Positions 1-8,931 of a DNA stretch of 64,000 nucleotides are shown in pieces. Below the pieces are notes generated by a model. That model had not been told where the DNA came from. It saw only the letters and a list, made by a program, of their open reading frames with translations, and searched no databases. The translations under genes and the position numbers were made by a program. Each line of letters starts with the position of its first letter. Position 1 is the first letter of the stretch. This DNA is from Pseudoalteromonas rubra (GTDB lineage Bacteria > Pseudomonadota > Gammaproteobacteria > Enterobacterales > Alteromonadaceae): assembly GCF_000238295.3 (NCBI RefSeq), contig NZ_AHCD03000034.1, positions 124,001 to 188,000 on the forward strand, in the 5' to 3' direction.

Positions 1-866
1 TCCGTCAGCCGGGCAATAGATTGCTTCCATGCATGCGCTAAAGTCGCAAAAAAACCAGGAAATTGTGTCTTTTGATAACGCCACAACACCAGCTCCCAGG
101 CCATCCGAATTGCCAGCAGCGCCAGGGTCTGATCTTGTGGCGCATTGCTGAGTTCACCTTGCCAACGTAAGTAGGCGACCCAGGCTCCCCATCCACTGAT
201 ATCCAGCAACATGGCATGGGCATACAATTCGACCTGATCGTCTTCTATGCCAAAGGTGTCCAGCGCCTGGGCTATCAGCGTCTGCGGGTCATCTGGTAGC
301 TGCGCAAAATAGCGGTGCAGGTCGGGCTCATCCAGCACAATGCTGAGTCCCCTATCACGCTGACTCACCGCCAGCCAGTGGGCATAAAGTTCAGGCTGCG
401 CGCCGCTATGCAGCATCGGCTGTGCCTGCTGAAAATGTGCAGCACAAAACTGGCTGATCTGATGTATGATTTCGTCACGCCAGGCCATTTTATGACGCGC
501 TCTGTGTTCGTCCAGCAGCGCTGACAAAGGCTGCCACGGCGCATGCTCCGGTGTGCGCTCTAGCGTCTGGACCAGCTCACCCAGACTGATCCCAAGTCCG
601 GACTCCGCCAGTGCCGTTTGCAGGGCCTGCTCAGTGATCAGGCCACGTCGATACCAATCCAGATAGTCACTGGCTGGCATCAACATCGAAATACCGCCCA
701 GCGCACTGAGCCGCGCACTGACCTGCTCAATTGGCTCATCACGCATTGGCCAGTATGGACTGACCGCAATCATCTGGTCCAGCGGCCAGCTGGGTGCAAG
801 CTTCAGACAAGCGGTTTGAATCGCGCTAAGTTGTGGTTGGGTGAGTGTGCGAATATCTCTTGCCAT
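1..866 (-). CDS. dabA: DabA (DUF2309) subunit of inorganic carbon pump, N-terminal part, runs off the window
   Basis: The reverse strand is open from an ATG at 866 to the window edge, giving about 288 residues of the N terminus. The segment APSWPLDQMIAVSPYWPMRD near residue 26 resembles the conserved N-terminal DUF2309 motif (APxWPLDxxxAVNPxxxL). DabA is a zinc-dependent, carbonic-anhydrase-like cytoplasmic protein that, with DabB, accumulates bicarbonate at the cost of the proton or sodium gradient. An SD-like GGAGT lies about 8 nt upstream of the ATG, and the start is 1 nt from the dabB stop, so the two are co-transcribed (dabB first). The zinc ligands fall beyond the window edge and cannot be checked. 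The family call is firm because of the NuoL-like partner. Confidence 0.87.
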   Translation of the reverse strand, partial: MARDIRTLTQPQLSAIQTACLKLAPSWPLDQMIAVSPYWPMRDEPIEQVSARLSALGGISMLMPASDYLDWYRRGLITEQALQTALAESGLGISLGELVQTLERTPEHAPWQPLSALLDEHRARHKMAWRDEIIHQISQFCAAHFQQAQPMLHSGAQPELYAHWLAVSQRDRGLSIVLDEPDLHRYFAQLPDDPQTLIAQALDTFGIEDDQVELYAHAMLLDISGWGAWVAYLRWQGELSNAPQDQTLALLAIRMAWELVLWRYQKTQFPGFFATLAHAWKQSIARLT

Positions 867-867
867 C

Positions 868-2442
868 TTAAGACTCCTGAATTAATCCATACGGGCGCTT
901 GGCCGCGCGCTGCACTTTAACCGGTGCAGGTAACTTCACAGGCCAGATTTTTAGTGTCAGACGGGTCCACCACTCATCCAGATATAAACCGGCAAACAGC
1001 ACCACTGATACCCTTTGCACCCGAGGATCCGCTGCTCTGTAGGTCAACAACCAGTTCAACGCAAACAAGCTGACAAACAACATCATCACCACACTATCGG
1101 CTGCACTCATGGGAGCTTCGTGTAGAAAGACCTCAGCAAACACAGTGTGAGCCAACAGAGTTTTCATTGCAGCATAGCTGGCCAACAGCACGACACAGAC
1201 TGCCAGCACACCTGCCCAGGGAAGGCTATGATGCGCACTGCTGCGCTGCGCCAGAAGCAGCGTAAATGACATTGCCAGCAGGGCCCACATACTCAGCGCC
1301 GTACCCTGCCCCACGAACCAATATGTCACGGCAACCAAGCTCACGCTCAGCAGCGCCGCACCCAGCCAGCGTGTGCGCGACGGCGTAACAGGGGCCGCCA
1401 GACGGGCTTGCAGGTTATCCCGAACCGCATGCCCGGAGTTAAGAAAAGCATGCGCTTTGTACACTGAATGAGCTAATAAATGTAGCAATGCCAATTCATA
1501 TAACCCCAGCGCACATTCAACCAACATCAAACCCATTTGTGCACTGGTCGACCAGGCAAGCCGCACTTTAACGCTTACCCGGGTTGTCATGATCAGCGCC
1601 GCCAGCACCGTTGTCAGACCGCCTGTCAGTAACAGCAACCACTGGGCGGCTGCAACCTGCATCACCACAGGCGCAAACACTATCATTAAAAAACCACCCA
1701 GATTGATAACACCCGCATGTAATAAAGCACTGACTGGCGTAGGGGCTTCTACCACCTGCATGAGCCAGCCGTGCACCGGCAGCTGCGCACATTTCATCAG
1801 TGCGACTATTACCAGCATGACTGCGGCAATCTGGGTGTAAACACTGACTTCAGGGTTGGGACCCTGATAATGTGCCAGAATCTCGGTCAGCAAAAAGGTA
1901 CCGTGCGCCTGGTACAAGCACAGCACGGCAATCAGCAACGCCAGCTCAGCCAGACGGGCCAGAATGAACTTTTTATGTGCTCCCAGTGCAGCTCGGGGGC
2001 GCTCGGGATAGAAAAGTAATAACTGGTGAAGCGCCAGACTAATCACAGTCCAGCCCAGCAGCAGCAAGAGTAGATGATTACTCATCACCACCAGAGAGAC
2101 AGCCGCAAGCGTGCCCAGTAGCCAACGCCAGTAAACGCCCAGACGCGGCTCACCGGCCATGTAATTGAGAGAAAAGCGCATCAGAATAATGGCCATAAAC
2201 ACCACCAGGGCAGACATGATCAGGCCCAGCGGCGTCACATACACCCACTGTGTAAACCTACTTTCAGGGAGAAAAGGGGTCTCAACACCCTGCCCGGCAA
2301 TGGCCATAATCAATAAAACCAGTAACCAACCAGACAATACATTGACAAACGGCCTGCTGATGCGAATAGCACGGCCGCAATACCAGGCACTGAGCGCAAA
2401 ACTGAGCGTGATGGCGAGCATCATCATTAACGATATTGACAT
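868..2442 (-). CDS. dabB: DabB, NuoL/MrpA-like proton-conducting membrane subunit
   Basis: A 524-residue polytopic membrane protein of the proton-conducting transporter family (NuoL/NuoM/MrpA). The segment VEAPTPVSALLHAGVINLGG is the hallmark motif around the ion-translocating helices. It is shorter than NuoL (about 610 residues), as expected of the DabB branch, and there are no other complex I or Mrp genes nearby. Its partner dabA starts 1 nt after its stop. GGAGTGGGA precedes the ATG at a suitable distance. A LysR gene is divergent across about 100 bp. Role by family knowledge: couples cation flow to bicarbonate or CO2 uptake by DabA. Confidence 0.88.
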   Translation of the reverse strand: MSISLMMMLAITLSFALSAWYCGRAIRISRPFVNVLSGWLLVLLIMAIAGQGVETPFLPESRFTQWVYVTPLGLIMSALVVFMAIILMRFSLNYMAGEPRLGVYWRWLLGTLAAVSLVVMSNHLLLLLLGWTVISLALHQLLLFYPERPRAALGAHKKFILARLAELALLIAVLCLYQAHGTFLLTEILAHYQGPNPEVSVYTQIAAVMLVIVALMKCAQLPVHGWLMQVVEAPTPVSALLHAGVINLGGFLMIVFAPVVMQVAAAQWLLLLTGGLTTVLAALIMTTRVSVKVRLAWSTSAQMGLMLVECALGLYELALLHLLAHSVYKAHAFLNSGHAVRDNLQARLAAPVTPSRTRWLGAALLSVSLVAVTYWFVGQGTALSMWALLAMSFTLLLAQRSSAHHSLPWAGVLAVCVVLLASYAAMKTLLAHTVFAEVFLHEAPMSAADSVVMMLFVSLFALNWLLTYRAADPRVQRVSVVLFAGLYLDEWWTRLTLKIWPVKLPAPVKVQRAAKRPYGLIQES

Positions 2443-2544
2443 AATTATCCCACTCCATTCAGAACAGGCACAGTATGTCAGGCGTTGAAAGATATAAAAA
2501 ATATATATATTCTAACTAAACCATATATTTTATATAACATTCAT

Positions 2545-3420
2545 ATGAGCCGGCTTAACTATCATCACCTCTATTATTTCTGGCGTGTTGCCAAAGCAGG
2601 TAGCCTGACGCAGGTCGCTCAGGATGTGCACATCTCGCAATCCGCCCTGTCAATTCAGATCAAACGGCTTGAGCATACGATGGGTGTCTCATTATTTGAA
2701 AAACAAGGACGTAAGCTGATCCTGACTGATGCCGGGAAGCAGGTGTTGGTTTATGCCGACGATATCTTTTACAAAGGTGAAGAGCTCGAATCCTTTTTAC
2801 TCAAAGGTGTGGCCACCGAGCGGCAACACCTGTCGATTGGCGTGCAAACTACCCTGTCGCGAAATTTCATTGAAAGCTTTATCAGCCCTTTGCTGTATGA
2901 CCCGTATATCAGCTTTACCCTCACCACCCGCGACATGGATACCCTGTTACAAGGATTAAGCAACCATGAACTGGATCTGGTGCTGACCAACCGTCTCGCC
3001 AGCCAGAATGAAACCCGCTGGCATACGCAACTGGTGTCGCGCCAGCAGGTTGCCATTGTCGGCCCGAAGGGCGCCGGCATTAAAAGTGACTTTCCACAAG
3101 GCTATGACAAAGTGCGCTGGGTACTGCCCGGGCCAACCACAGAGATCCGCTCTGCCTTCAATGCCTTATGCGCCGCTCATCAATACACGCCGGATATTCA
3201 GGCCGAGGTAGATGATATGGCGATGTTGCGCCTGCTGGCCAGAGACAGTGGCGCGCTTGCAGTGTTGCCCCCCGTAGTCGTGAAAGATGAAATAGCCCAG
3301 GGGGTGCTGGAGCAGTATCACAGTCAGCTGCCCATTTTTGAGCACTTTTACGCCATTACGACATCCCGTAAATTTGTCCCACAGGCCCTGCTAGACTTGC
3401 TTAAGAAACCCTTAGCATAA
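2545..3420 (+). CDS. LysR-family regulator (NhaR-like), divergent from dabBA
   Basis: A 291-residue LysR-type regulator starting with MSRLNYHHLYYFWRVAKAGS, very like the N terminus of NhaR (xxNYxHLYYFWxV). The winged HTH spans about residues 1-60 (TQVAQDVHISQSALSIQIKR), followed by an effector-binding domain. An upstream in-frame ATG at 2485 would add 20 unusual residues and overlap the divergent promoter; the family alignment favours 2545. Divergent placement across about 100 bp suggests it controls dabBA, possibly responding to bicarbonate, Na+ or pH; that is inference. No clear SD is seen, so the start rests on homology. Confidence 0.85.
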   Translation: MSRLNYHHLYYFWRVAKAGSLTQVAQDVHISQSALSIQIKRLEHTMGVSLFEKQGRKLILTDAGKQVLVYADDIFYKGEELESFLLKGVATERQHLSIGVQTTLSRNFIESFISPLLYDPYISFTLTTRDMDTLLQGLSNHELDLVLTNRLASQNETRWHTQLVSRQQVAIVGPKGAGIKSDFPQGYDKVRWVLPGPTTEIRSAFNALCAAHQYTPDIQAEVDDMAMLRLLARDSGALAVLPPVVVKDEIAQGVLEQYHSQLPIFEHFYAITTSRKFVPQALLDLLKKPLA

Positions 3421-3489
3421 AACTCTAAGGTGTTGCTTTGTGGATAAAAAACAGACAACATAGGGATATGAATTAAATCATAAGGAAAC

Positions 3490-4962
3490 ATGGTGACGAC
3501 CTTCAACTGTAAGATCCGCGCGGATCGCCCCTACGAGTTTTCAAGCAAGCTAAGCAAACAATTTGAAAGTGACCGAAACCGCATTATTACGTCGGCTGCA
3601 ATCCGCCGGTTACAACAAAAAACCCAGGTTTTTCCGCTAGAGCGGAACGCTGCGGTACGCTCCAGATTGACGCACTCATTAGAAGTACAGCAGGCCGGGC
3701 GCTACATCTGTCAGCTGATCTGTGAGCTGCTCAATAAGCAAGATAGCAGTCTGCTTCCTGATAGCGATCATGAGCGCATGCTGGAGTCCATTGTCGAAAT
3801 GGCCTGCCTGATGCACGACATAGGTAACCCACCGTTTGGTCACTTTGGCGAGGCAGCGCTGAGCGACTGGCTGGGACAGCATATTGCCGGTATCTACAAA
3901 AAACTCAGTGGTAAGGCAATGAGCCCCGACGTACTCAGAGACTTAACTCACTTTGAGGGCAACGCGCAAGGGATCCGCCTGGTGCACACACTGTTGAACC
4001 TGAACCTGACCTATTCACAAGCTTCAGGGATCATGAAATACACCCGTTGCGGCACTGAAGTCGCCCCGGGAGAGGGTGACACACTCAGTTACCTGAAAAA
4101 GAAAGTGGGCTTTTATCTCAGTGAGCAGGAGTATGTTGGCAAACTCAGACATGCACTGGATATCGCACCGGGCTGTCGTTCTCCCTTTTCTTACATCATG
4201 GAAGCCGCGGACGACATCTCTTATGGCATGGCCGATCTGGAAGACGCCGTTGAAAAAAACATACTGAGCTATCAGCAACTAAAAACCGCCCTGCAGGATA
4301 CCTATCAGGCGCTCAGTGCCAGTTTGCCCGCTTCAGAACAAACACTGATGGCCGACATCATTAAAAAAGCCACAGACAGAACAGAAAAAATTGCGGGCAA
4401 CCACAGCCAGTTCTTTGTGTTCTTGCGGGTTCAGGTTAACCAGAAACTGCCACAACATGCCGCAAGGCAATTCGTCGATAATTTTGATGCTGTGATGCGT
4501 GGCCAATTTAATCAGGCCCTGATTGAAGATGGCAGTGACTGCCACCTGCTTATTAAAACCTTTAAAGAGGTCGCCAGAGAGCTGGCCTTTGCCCACCCAG
4601 AGGTCGAAGGGCGAGAGTTACAGGGCTATCGGGTTATCAGTGGGCTGCTGAGCGTGTATGAACCACTCCTGCATCTGGGTAAAAATCAATTTGCTACACT
4701 CATGAACATCGAGATACCGGCAACGACTTATGTTTCCAGGATCCCGATATACTCCGCCAGACTCTTCAAAAAGTTACCCGAGAAACACAAGCAGGCCTAT
4801 CGGAGCGCACTCAACAGTGACACAATGAACGCCATTATACCTGACCCTCAGGAACAGGAGTTTTACCTCAGAGTCAGATTAATCATTGACTACATCAGCG
4901 GTATGACTGATCAATTTGCCTTTGATGAGTATCGTGCGTTTCAGGTTATTGACGAAATATAA
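3490..4962 (+). CDS. dgt: Deoxyguanosinetriphosphate triphosphohydrolase (dGTPase)
   Basis: A 490-residue HD-domain phosphohydrolase close in length and sequence to enterobacterial Dgt (about 505). It hydrolyses dGTP to deoxyguanosine and tripolyphosphate. Visible family blocks: FESDRNRIITSAAIRRLQQK near residue 25, THSLEVQQAGRY from residue 61 (metal-ligand His62), the HD pair in CLMHDIGNPPFGHFGEAAL (His109, Asp110), HFEGNAQGIRLVHTL, and EAADDISYGMADLEDAVEK. Start: ATG at 3490 with AAGGAA about 6 nt upstream. It appears monocistronic; a strong hairpin lies about 30 nt after the stop. Confidence 0.95.
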   Translation: MVTTFNCKIRADRPYEFSSKLSKQFESDRNRIITSAAIRRLQQKTQVFPLERNAAVRSRLTHSLEVQQAGRYICQLICELLNKQDSSLLPDSDHERMLESIVEMACLMHDIGNPPFGHFGEAALSDWLGQHIAGIYKKLSGKAMSPDVLRDLTHFEGNAQGIRLVHTLLNLNLTYSQASGIMKYTRCGTEVAPGEGDTLSYLKKKVGFYLSEQEYVGKLRHALDIAPGCRSPFSYIMEAADDISYGMADLEDAVEKNILSYQQLKTALQDTYQALSASLPASEQTLMADIIKKATDRTEKIAGNHSQFFVFLRVQVNQKLPQHAARQFVDNFDAVMRGQFNQALIEDGSDCHLLIKTFKEVARELAFAHPEVEGRELQGYRVISGLLSVYEPLLHLGKNQFATLMNIEIPATTYVSRIPIYSARLFKKLPEKHKQAYRSALNSDTMNAIIPDPQEQEFYLRVRLIIDYISGMTDQFAFDEYRAFQVIDEI

Positions 4963-4990
4963 TCAACGACCTGATGTTCTGCGGGTTTTT

Positions 4991-5027
4991 CTGGGGTACT
5001 GTGGGCAACTTTGTTCACAGTACCCAG
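4991..5027. repeat. Strong inverted repeat downstream of dgt
   Basis: Arms ctggggtactgtg and cacagtacccag pair over 12 bp with one bulged G around a 12-nt loop. No U-tract follows on either strand, so it is not a canonical intrinsic terminator. It may protect the dgt mRNA 3' end or be a Rho-associated stem. The remaining 5028-5240 holds the cold-shock gene leader and no other gene I can see. Confidence 0.6.
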
Positions 5028-5240
5028 GGCGATAAATTTAAAATTTGTACAAATAGTACTAGACAGGCCCGGTTAGTCTCTGTAGAGTAAAGGCCGCTAG
5101 AAAGAAAGTCGATATTTACATCCTACAATTCGTTGTCTTACACTTCGTAACGCAACCTGCAGTATTTAAGTTTCACCTCTACTTTTGATGCATTCACACC
5201 TATCGAAGGTTAATTTTTATTTATATTACAGGTTAATACT

Positions 5241-5450
5241 ATGTCTAACACAGTTACTGGTACAGTTAAGTGGTTCAACGAGTCTAAAGGTTTTGGTTTC
5301 ATTTCTCAGGAAAATGGCCCTGACGTATTCGCTCACTTCAGCGCTATCCAAGGCGACGGCTTCAAAACTTTGGTTGAAGGCCAGAGCGTAGAATTCACAG
5401 TGTCTCAGGGTCAAAAAGGTCCTCAGGCTGACAAAATCGTAGTTCTTTAA
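5241..5450 (+). CDS. CspA-family cold-shock protein
   Basis: A 69-residue single cold-shock (OB-fold) domain protein. RNP1 appears as KGFGFI and RNP2 as VFAHFSAI, within TGTVKWFNESKGFGFIS. It binds single-stranded RNA or DNA as an RNA chaperone. Length is typical for CspA/CspE. No gene is seen for about 275 nt upstream; a long structured 5' leader is characteristic of cold-inducible csp genes and is inferred here, not shown. An intrinsic terminator follows at once, so it is monocistronic. The sequence cannot tell which csp paralogue this is or whether it is truly cold-induced. Confidence 0.95.
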   Translation: MSNTVTGTVKWFNESKGFGFISQENGPDVFAHFSAIQGDGFKTLVEGQSVEFTVSQGQKGPQADKIVVL

Positions 5451-5470
5451 TTACTACGCATTTTGCAAGA

Positions 5471-5495
5471 AAAGCGAGCTAAGGCTCGCTTTTTT
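5471..5495 (+). terminator. Intrinsic terminator of the csp gene
   Basis: Arms aaagcgagc and gctcgcttt form a 9-bp stem with a 4-nt loop (taag), followed by further T residues, 20 nt after the csp stop codon. Confidence 0.9.
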
Positions 5496-5606
5496 CGTTT
5501 CTGTTCCTTCACTCCAATTCCAATGCATGAAAAATATGCATCTTCATAAATTTGTCACATCCCCCTGAACTGCTAGCCTTGAGAGAACCACTCAAGGAGA
5601 GTCACC

Positions 5607-6743
5607 ATGAAAGCACGGATTGCGCTGTTAAGCGCAGCACTGGGTTTGTGCAGCCCCACTTTTGCACACACACTAAACACCCCCACCTTTGCCAGTCAGT
5701 TTTACTATGATGGCCTGATCATGACGCCAGACGGTAAAGGCTACTTTGGCCAGCAGTGGCTTGAAAATGCCACGGAAGTTACCCTCTTCCCTAAAAATGG
5801 CAATACTGCCTTGTGGACGCTCACATTAACGAATGCTCAGGGTCAGCCTATTGTGGGTGAGCCAGTCGAAATCAGCACGGAACCGCTTACCCTGACTGCA
5901 CCACTGTGGCGCGAACCCACTGACATGGCTGCGCGATTTAGCAGCAGCGTACGGGCTAAAGTACTTACCCGCATTGAGCAAGGTCTGTTTCGTCTGAAAG
6001 CACCGTTTGAGATATCAAGCCCGGTCACGGATGCGCGCGGACAAATCAGCGTCTCGATAAACAATTTTCACAGTTGTGGTAACGACAGCATACCGGGCTC
6101 AGATCAGTTTGTTGCCCGGGCAGGCACGCAGCAACTCACCCTAACCGTTAAATGTGCCGTAACCGGGCTGGTTGCTATCCCGGATACGCCCGCTCAGGGG
6201 CTCACTACTGCTGGGTTAGTTGGTCGTCATTTGCACCCGGACTTATTGTCGGCACTGCAAAGCCTCGGCCGCGCCTGGCACGCCAAACCAAATAAACCCG
6301 CGGGCATGCCAGACCACTTAACCATTACCGGTGCGACCATGCGCTGGGGCGGCATAAATCCTCCCCACTTTACTCATAAGTTTGGCGGCACCGTCGACAT
6401 TCGCCCGCTTGGCACGCATGCTGGTCCCATTAGCGTTGGCGATGCGGCGTATGATCGTCAGGCGACACAAAGCCTGGTTGATGCACTGGTACAACTTGGC
6501 GCAACCCAAATCATCTTTGCCGATAACCTGACCGGGGTGACTCAGGTCAAAGACAATCACAAAAATCATTTGCATGTGAGCTTTTTGAGTGACCCCCTGG
6601 AGCCCTGGCACAGCGGGGCTTCAGACACAGATGATGAAGGCCTGCACTGGCATCATTACGACGACATTTACGATATTCGGTATTTTATTCCAAAGGTAAA
6701 GCAGCTCAGTCCTAAAGCCTTCCGGTTTAACCTTGGCCAATAA
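5607..6743 (+). CDS. Secreted LAS-type (MepA/M15-like) zinc peptidase-like protein
   Basis: A 378-residue exported protein. A signal peptide is visible (residues 1-20, ending SPTFA-HT). Residues about 25-185 look like a beta-sandwich accessory region with three cysteines. The C-terminal part from about residue 205 carries the zinc signature of LAS peptidases: H257 and D264 in THKFGGTVDIRP, and H321/H323 in NHKNHLHVSF. Such enzymes cleave peptidoglycan cross-links or D-Ala peptides in the periplasm, so a murein endopeptidase role is inferred. SD AAGGAG lies 8-9 nt before the ATG. It stands alone between the csp terminator and a hairpin at 6757. The substrate is unknown. Confidence 0.72.
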   Translation: MKARIALLSAALGLCSPTFAHTLNTPTFASQFYYDGLIMTPDGKGYFGQQWLENATEVTLFPKNGNTALWTLTLTNAQGQPIVGEPVEISTEPLTLTAPLWREPTDMAARFSSSVRAKVLTRIEQGLFRLKAPFEISSPVTDARGQISVSINNFHSCGNDSIPGSDQFVARAGTQQLTLTVKCAVTGLVAIPDTPAQGLTTAGLVGRHLHPDLLSALQSLGRAWHAKPNKPAGMPDHLTITGATMRWGGINPPHFTHKFGGTVDIRPLGTHAGPISVGDAAYDRQATQSLVDALVQLGATQIIFADNLTGVTQVKDNHKNHLHVSFLSDPLEPWHSGASDTDDEGLHWHHYDDIYDIRYFIPKVKQLSPKAFRFNLGQ

Positions 6744-6756
6744 AAAGCGATGCACT

Positions 6757-6788
6757 GACGGGCTGCGGGGCCTGCAGTCCGTCTTTGG
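6757..6788 (+). terminator. Probable terminator after the LAS peptidase gene
   Basis: gacgggctgc (6757-6766) pairs with gcagtccgtc (6774-6783) with one G-U pair around a 7-nt loop, followed by a short T stretch. It lies 14 nt past the stop codon, between convergent genes. Confidence 0.55.
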
Positions 6789-6929
6789 TAGGAAACTCGT
6801 AGTGAAGCGATAACCCTACTATTTATTTGAGTTCTGTGAAGTACACCGCTTCAAGTGAGTTAGGTCAGCTCAGCAAAGTGACGGACAAAACGCTGGCTGA
6901 AAAGCCGCGCTCTATACGTAAGCTGATTG

Positions 6930-7427
6930 CTAATTTTGTTCAAATACCTTGCCAAACAAACGCGCATCAAACAACTCGCCATCTTTATAAATTGCTTTGC
7001 GGCGTACGCCCTCAAATTCAAACCCCGCTTTTTCCAATACCCGGGATGAACGGGTATTTTGCTCGAAAACAACCGCTTCCAGCCGGACCATCTCTGTTGT
7101 TGCTTCAACCTCGGTCATCAACAAATCAAGTGCCCGGCCAGTAATGCCCAGCCCCCAATACTCCTCAGCCAGCCAATAGCCGATTTCTGCACTACGGCAA
7201 TACTCGAACGTACCTGGCCGCGCGCCGATACACCCGATCAGCACACCGTCCAGAATTATGGCACGCGTTATCCCTTCTTTGCTCCCTGTATTGATCCACC
7301 ATTGTGCATCAGCCACAGTGTAAGGAAACGGCACTTTAGGCGACAAATACTGTACCGTAACAGGATTGTTTAAATAGCGAACCAGGCTTTGTTCATCTGA
7401 AGGTTCAAATAATCTGAGTGATAACAT
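6930..7427 (-). CDS. GNAT acetyltransferase, RimJ/RimL-like
   Basis: A 165-residue GNAT N-acetyltransferase of the RimJ/RimL (Acetyltransf_3) type. It carries the usual AEIGYWLAEEYWGLGITGRA block (strand beta4 and acetyl-CoA pyrophosphate loop) and the C-terminal NTRSSRVLEKAGFEFEGVRR block. It would transfer an acetyl group to an N-terminal or small-molecule amine; the substrate cannot be deduced. Two in-frame ATGs exist at 7433 and 7427. AAGGG directly abuts the first, so the second has the better-spaced RBS and is chosen. Convergent with the LAS peptidase gene. Confidence 0.85.
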   Translation of the reverse strand: MLSLRLFEPSDEQSLVRYLNNPVTVQYLSPKVPFPYTVADAQWWINTGSKEGITRAIILDGVLIGCIGARPGTFEYCRSAEIGYWLAEEYWGLGITGRALDLLMTEVEATTEMVRLEAVVFEQNTRSSRVLEKAGFEFEGVRRKAIYKDGELFDARLFGKVFEQN

Positions 7428-7535
7428 GCACATCCCTTAGCGAATTGGATAAATGTTGGAAACAATCATCCTACTGTGCGTGAGCTAATTCGACAACACC
7501 CTTTTTCGCCAATTATTCATGTTACCTGGATAGTA

Positions 7536-7560
7536 CATACGGGCGAATACCGCCCGTATG
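7536..7560. terminator. Perfect hairpin just past the ABC-2 operon
   Basis: catacgggcg (7536-7545) and cgcccgtatg (7551-7560) form a perfect 10-bp stem with a 5-nt loop, 13 nt beyond the last permease stop on the minus strand. No U-tract follows, so it is either a weak terminator or an mRNA-stabilising stem. Confidence 0.5.
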
Positions 7561-7572
7561 ATGTGAGGAAGG

Positions 7573-8931
7573 TTAAAGCGGTTTTAGCTGCCGGATCCTG
7601 ACGACCGACAGCGCAGTGATGGCCAGTACAAATAAAGCACTGACCAGCAATTTCCACAGCCCACTGGCCGCTTCCATCGCCTGCGCTTTAAACAGTGGAA
7701 AATCTTCCACATCCTGACGTGTCACTGGCTTATCAAAAAACATAAAGTCATAGAAGAAATGACGCATGGCACGGTGGTAATCAGCGACTTGTTGCTGGTA
7801 TTTCAACTGATAACCGCTACTGGTATGGGCCAGTTCATTCAGCGAAAGCTGAAAGAATAAAGCCGGAGACAACACACTCAGTGTTTGCAACCGGGCCTGG
7901 CGAGCCTGATTGTTCTGTATATGCGCTTCAACAAGAGTTTGCACCGCCAGATCGCTCATATGCTGCTGCGCATAATACCATTTCCAGTCGAATGCCTCGC
8001 CCAGAGGCGCGGTATTCTGCCACGGTGTTTCGTGCGTCAGAAATTCGTCCAGCGTGGCTTGCTTGTCCTTGTCCCAGCCATCGTTGAGTGTCATGCGCTG
8101 TTGAAGTGTGATCTCAAGCGGCGCATCGCTTTGGTATTGACCAGACAAATACAAGTGCACAGCCCCGGGGATCAGCAGTGCCAGTACCACCCAGCTACTC
8201 AGATAAGCCAGACTATTCACCACACTGTTTTTACCAAAACTCATGATTAAAGTTGCCAGTGCAAACCAGAACATCATATACAAACTGGTCGCCCCCAGCA
8301 CTATCCAGAATAGGCCATCAAACGGCAAAGACAATATCAGTGCAGCGCTGAGTAACAAGGTAACCACCAGCAACCAGATGACCATAAAGCGCAGCGCAAT
8401 CTGCTTGGCAAGTAGCCCAAATGCGCTGTTAGGCAGCGCGTTAAGCAATCGCCAGCGGCCCGCATGTTGCTCGTCTGAAATCAAAGTCACTGTCAGTATA
8501 CCTATCACCAGAGGCAGAAAATAAACCAGCACAAAACCCAGATCCAGGCCACCTGCCCGTTGCTGAGCCGGATTAACAATCTCACGATTGAAAATCTGGC
8601 TTTGCAATGCCGTTGCGCGAATTTTCGTGGCCACCATAGACGACGGAGTCTCGCCCACAAACAAAGCGGCCCAGGGGCTCAACTTCCACTCAGTCGGGGC
8701 ACTGGCATAGTACGCCAGAGATCCCGGAGCGGGCAGCGTTTCACGGCTATTGACATGTTCCCGCTCTTTTTGAAACACCACCATAGATTTATACTGGTCG
8801 ATGCGTACCGACTTGTAACCAAGCGCGCCCTGGTAGATGGCAAACACCCCCGAGATGATAAATAACACCAAAACCAGCTTGTTAATGGTGCCGGCAAACA
8901 AACGCTTGCATTCGAGTTTAAACAGCAGCAT
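7573..8931 (-). CDS. ABC-2 type permease, DUF3526-like (second permease)
   Basis: A 452-residue permease: one N-terminal membrane helix, a large periplasmic loop (about residues 40-140), a cluster of helices (LGFVLVYFLPLVIGILTVTL onward), a second soluble loop, and a C-terminal helix. This is the topology of ABC-2/DUF3526 permeases. EQHAGRWRLLNALPNS corresponds to the coupling region of ABC-2 proteins. It overlaps the upstream permease by 14 nt and, with it and the ATPase, forms one exporter. There is no substrate-binding protein, so export or envelope remodelling is more likely than import. The Zur-like box before the ATPase gene suggests zinc control of the operon. Confidence 0.8.
   Translation of the reverse strand: MLLFKLECKRLFAGTINKLVLVLFIISGVFAIYQGALGYKSVRIDQYKSMVVFQKEREHVNSRETLPAPGSLAYYASAPTEWKLSPWAALFVGETPSSMVATKIRATALQSQIFNREIVNPAQQRAGGLDLGFVLVYFLPLVIGILTVTLISDEQHAGRWRLLNALPNSAFGLLAKQIALRFMVIWLLVVTLLLSAALILSLPFDGLFWIVLGATSLYMMFWFALATLIMSFGKNSVVNSLAYLSSWVVLALLIPGAVHLYLSGQYQSDAPLEITLQQRMTLNDGWDKDKQATLDEFLTHETPWQNTAPLGEAFDWKWYYAQQHMSDLAVQTLVEAHIQNNQARQARLQTLSVLSPALFFQLSLNELAHTSSGYQLKYQQQVADYHRAMRHFFYDFMFFDKPVTRQDVEDFPLFKAQAMEAASGLWKLLVSALFVLAITALSVVRIRQLKPL

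Noticed and set aside
4991..5027. Called as an intrinsic terminator of dgt
   Set aside because: The stem is strong but has no U-tract on either strand; kept only as an inverted repeat.
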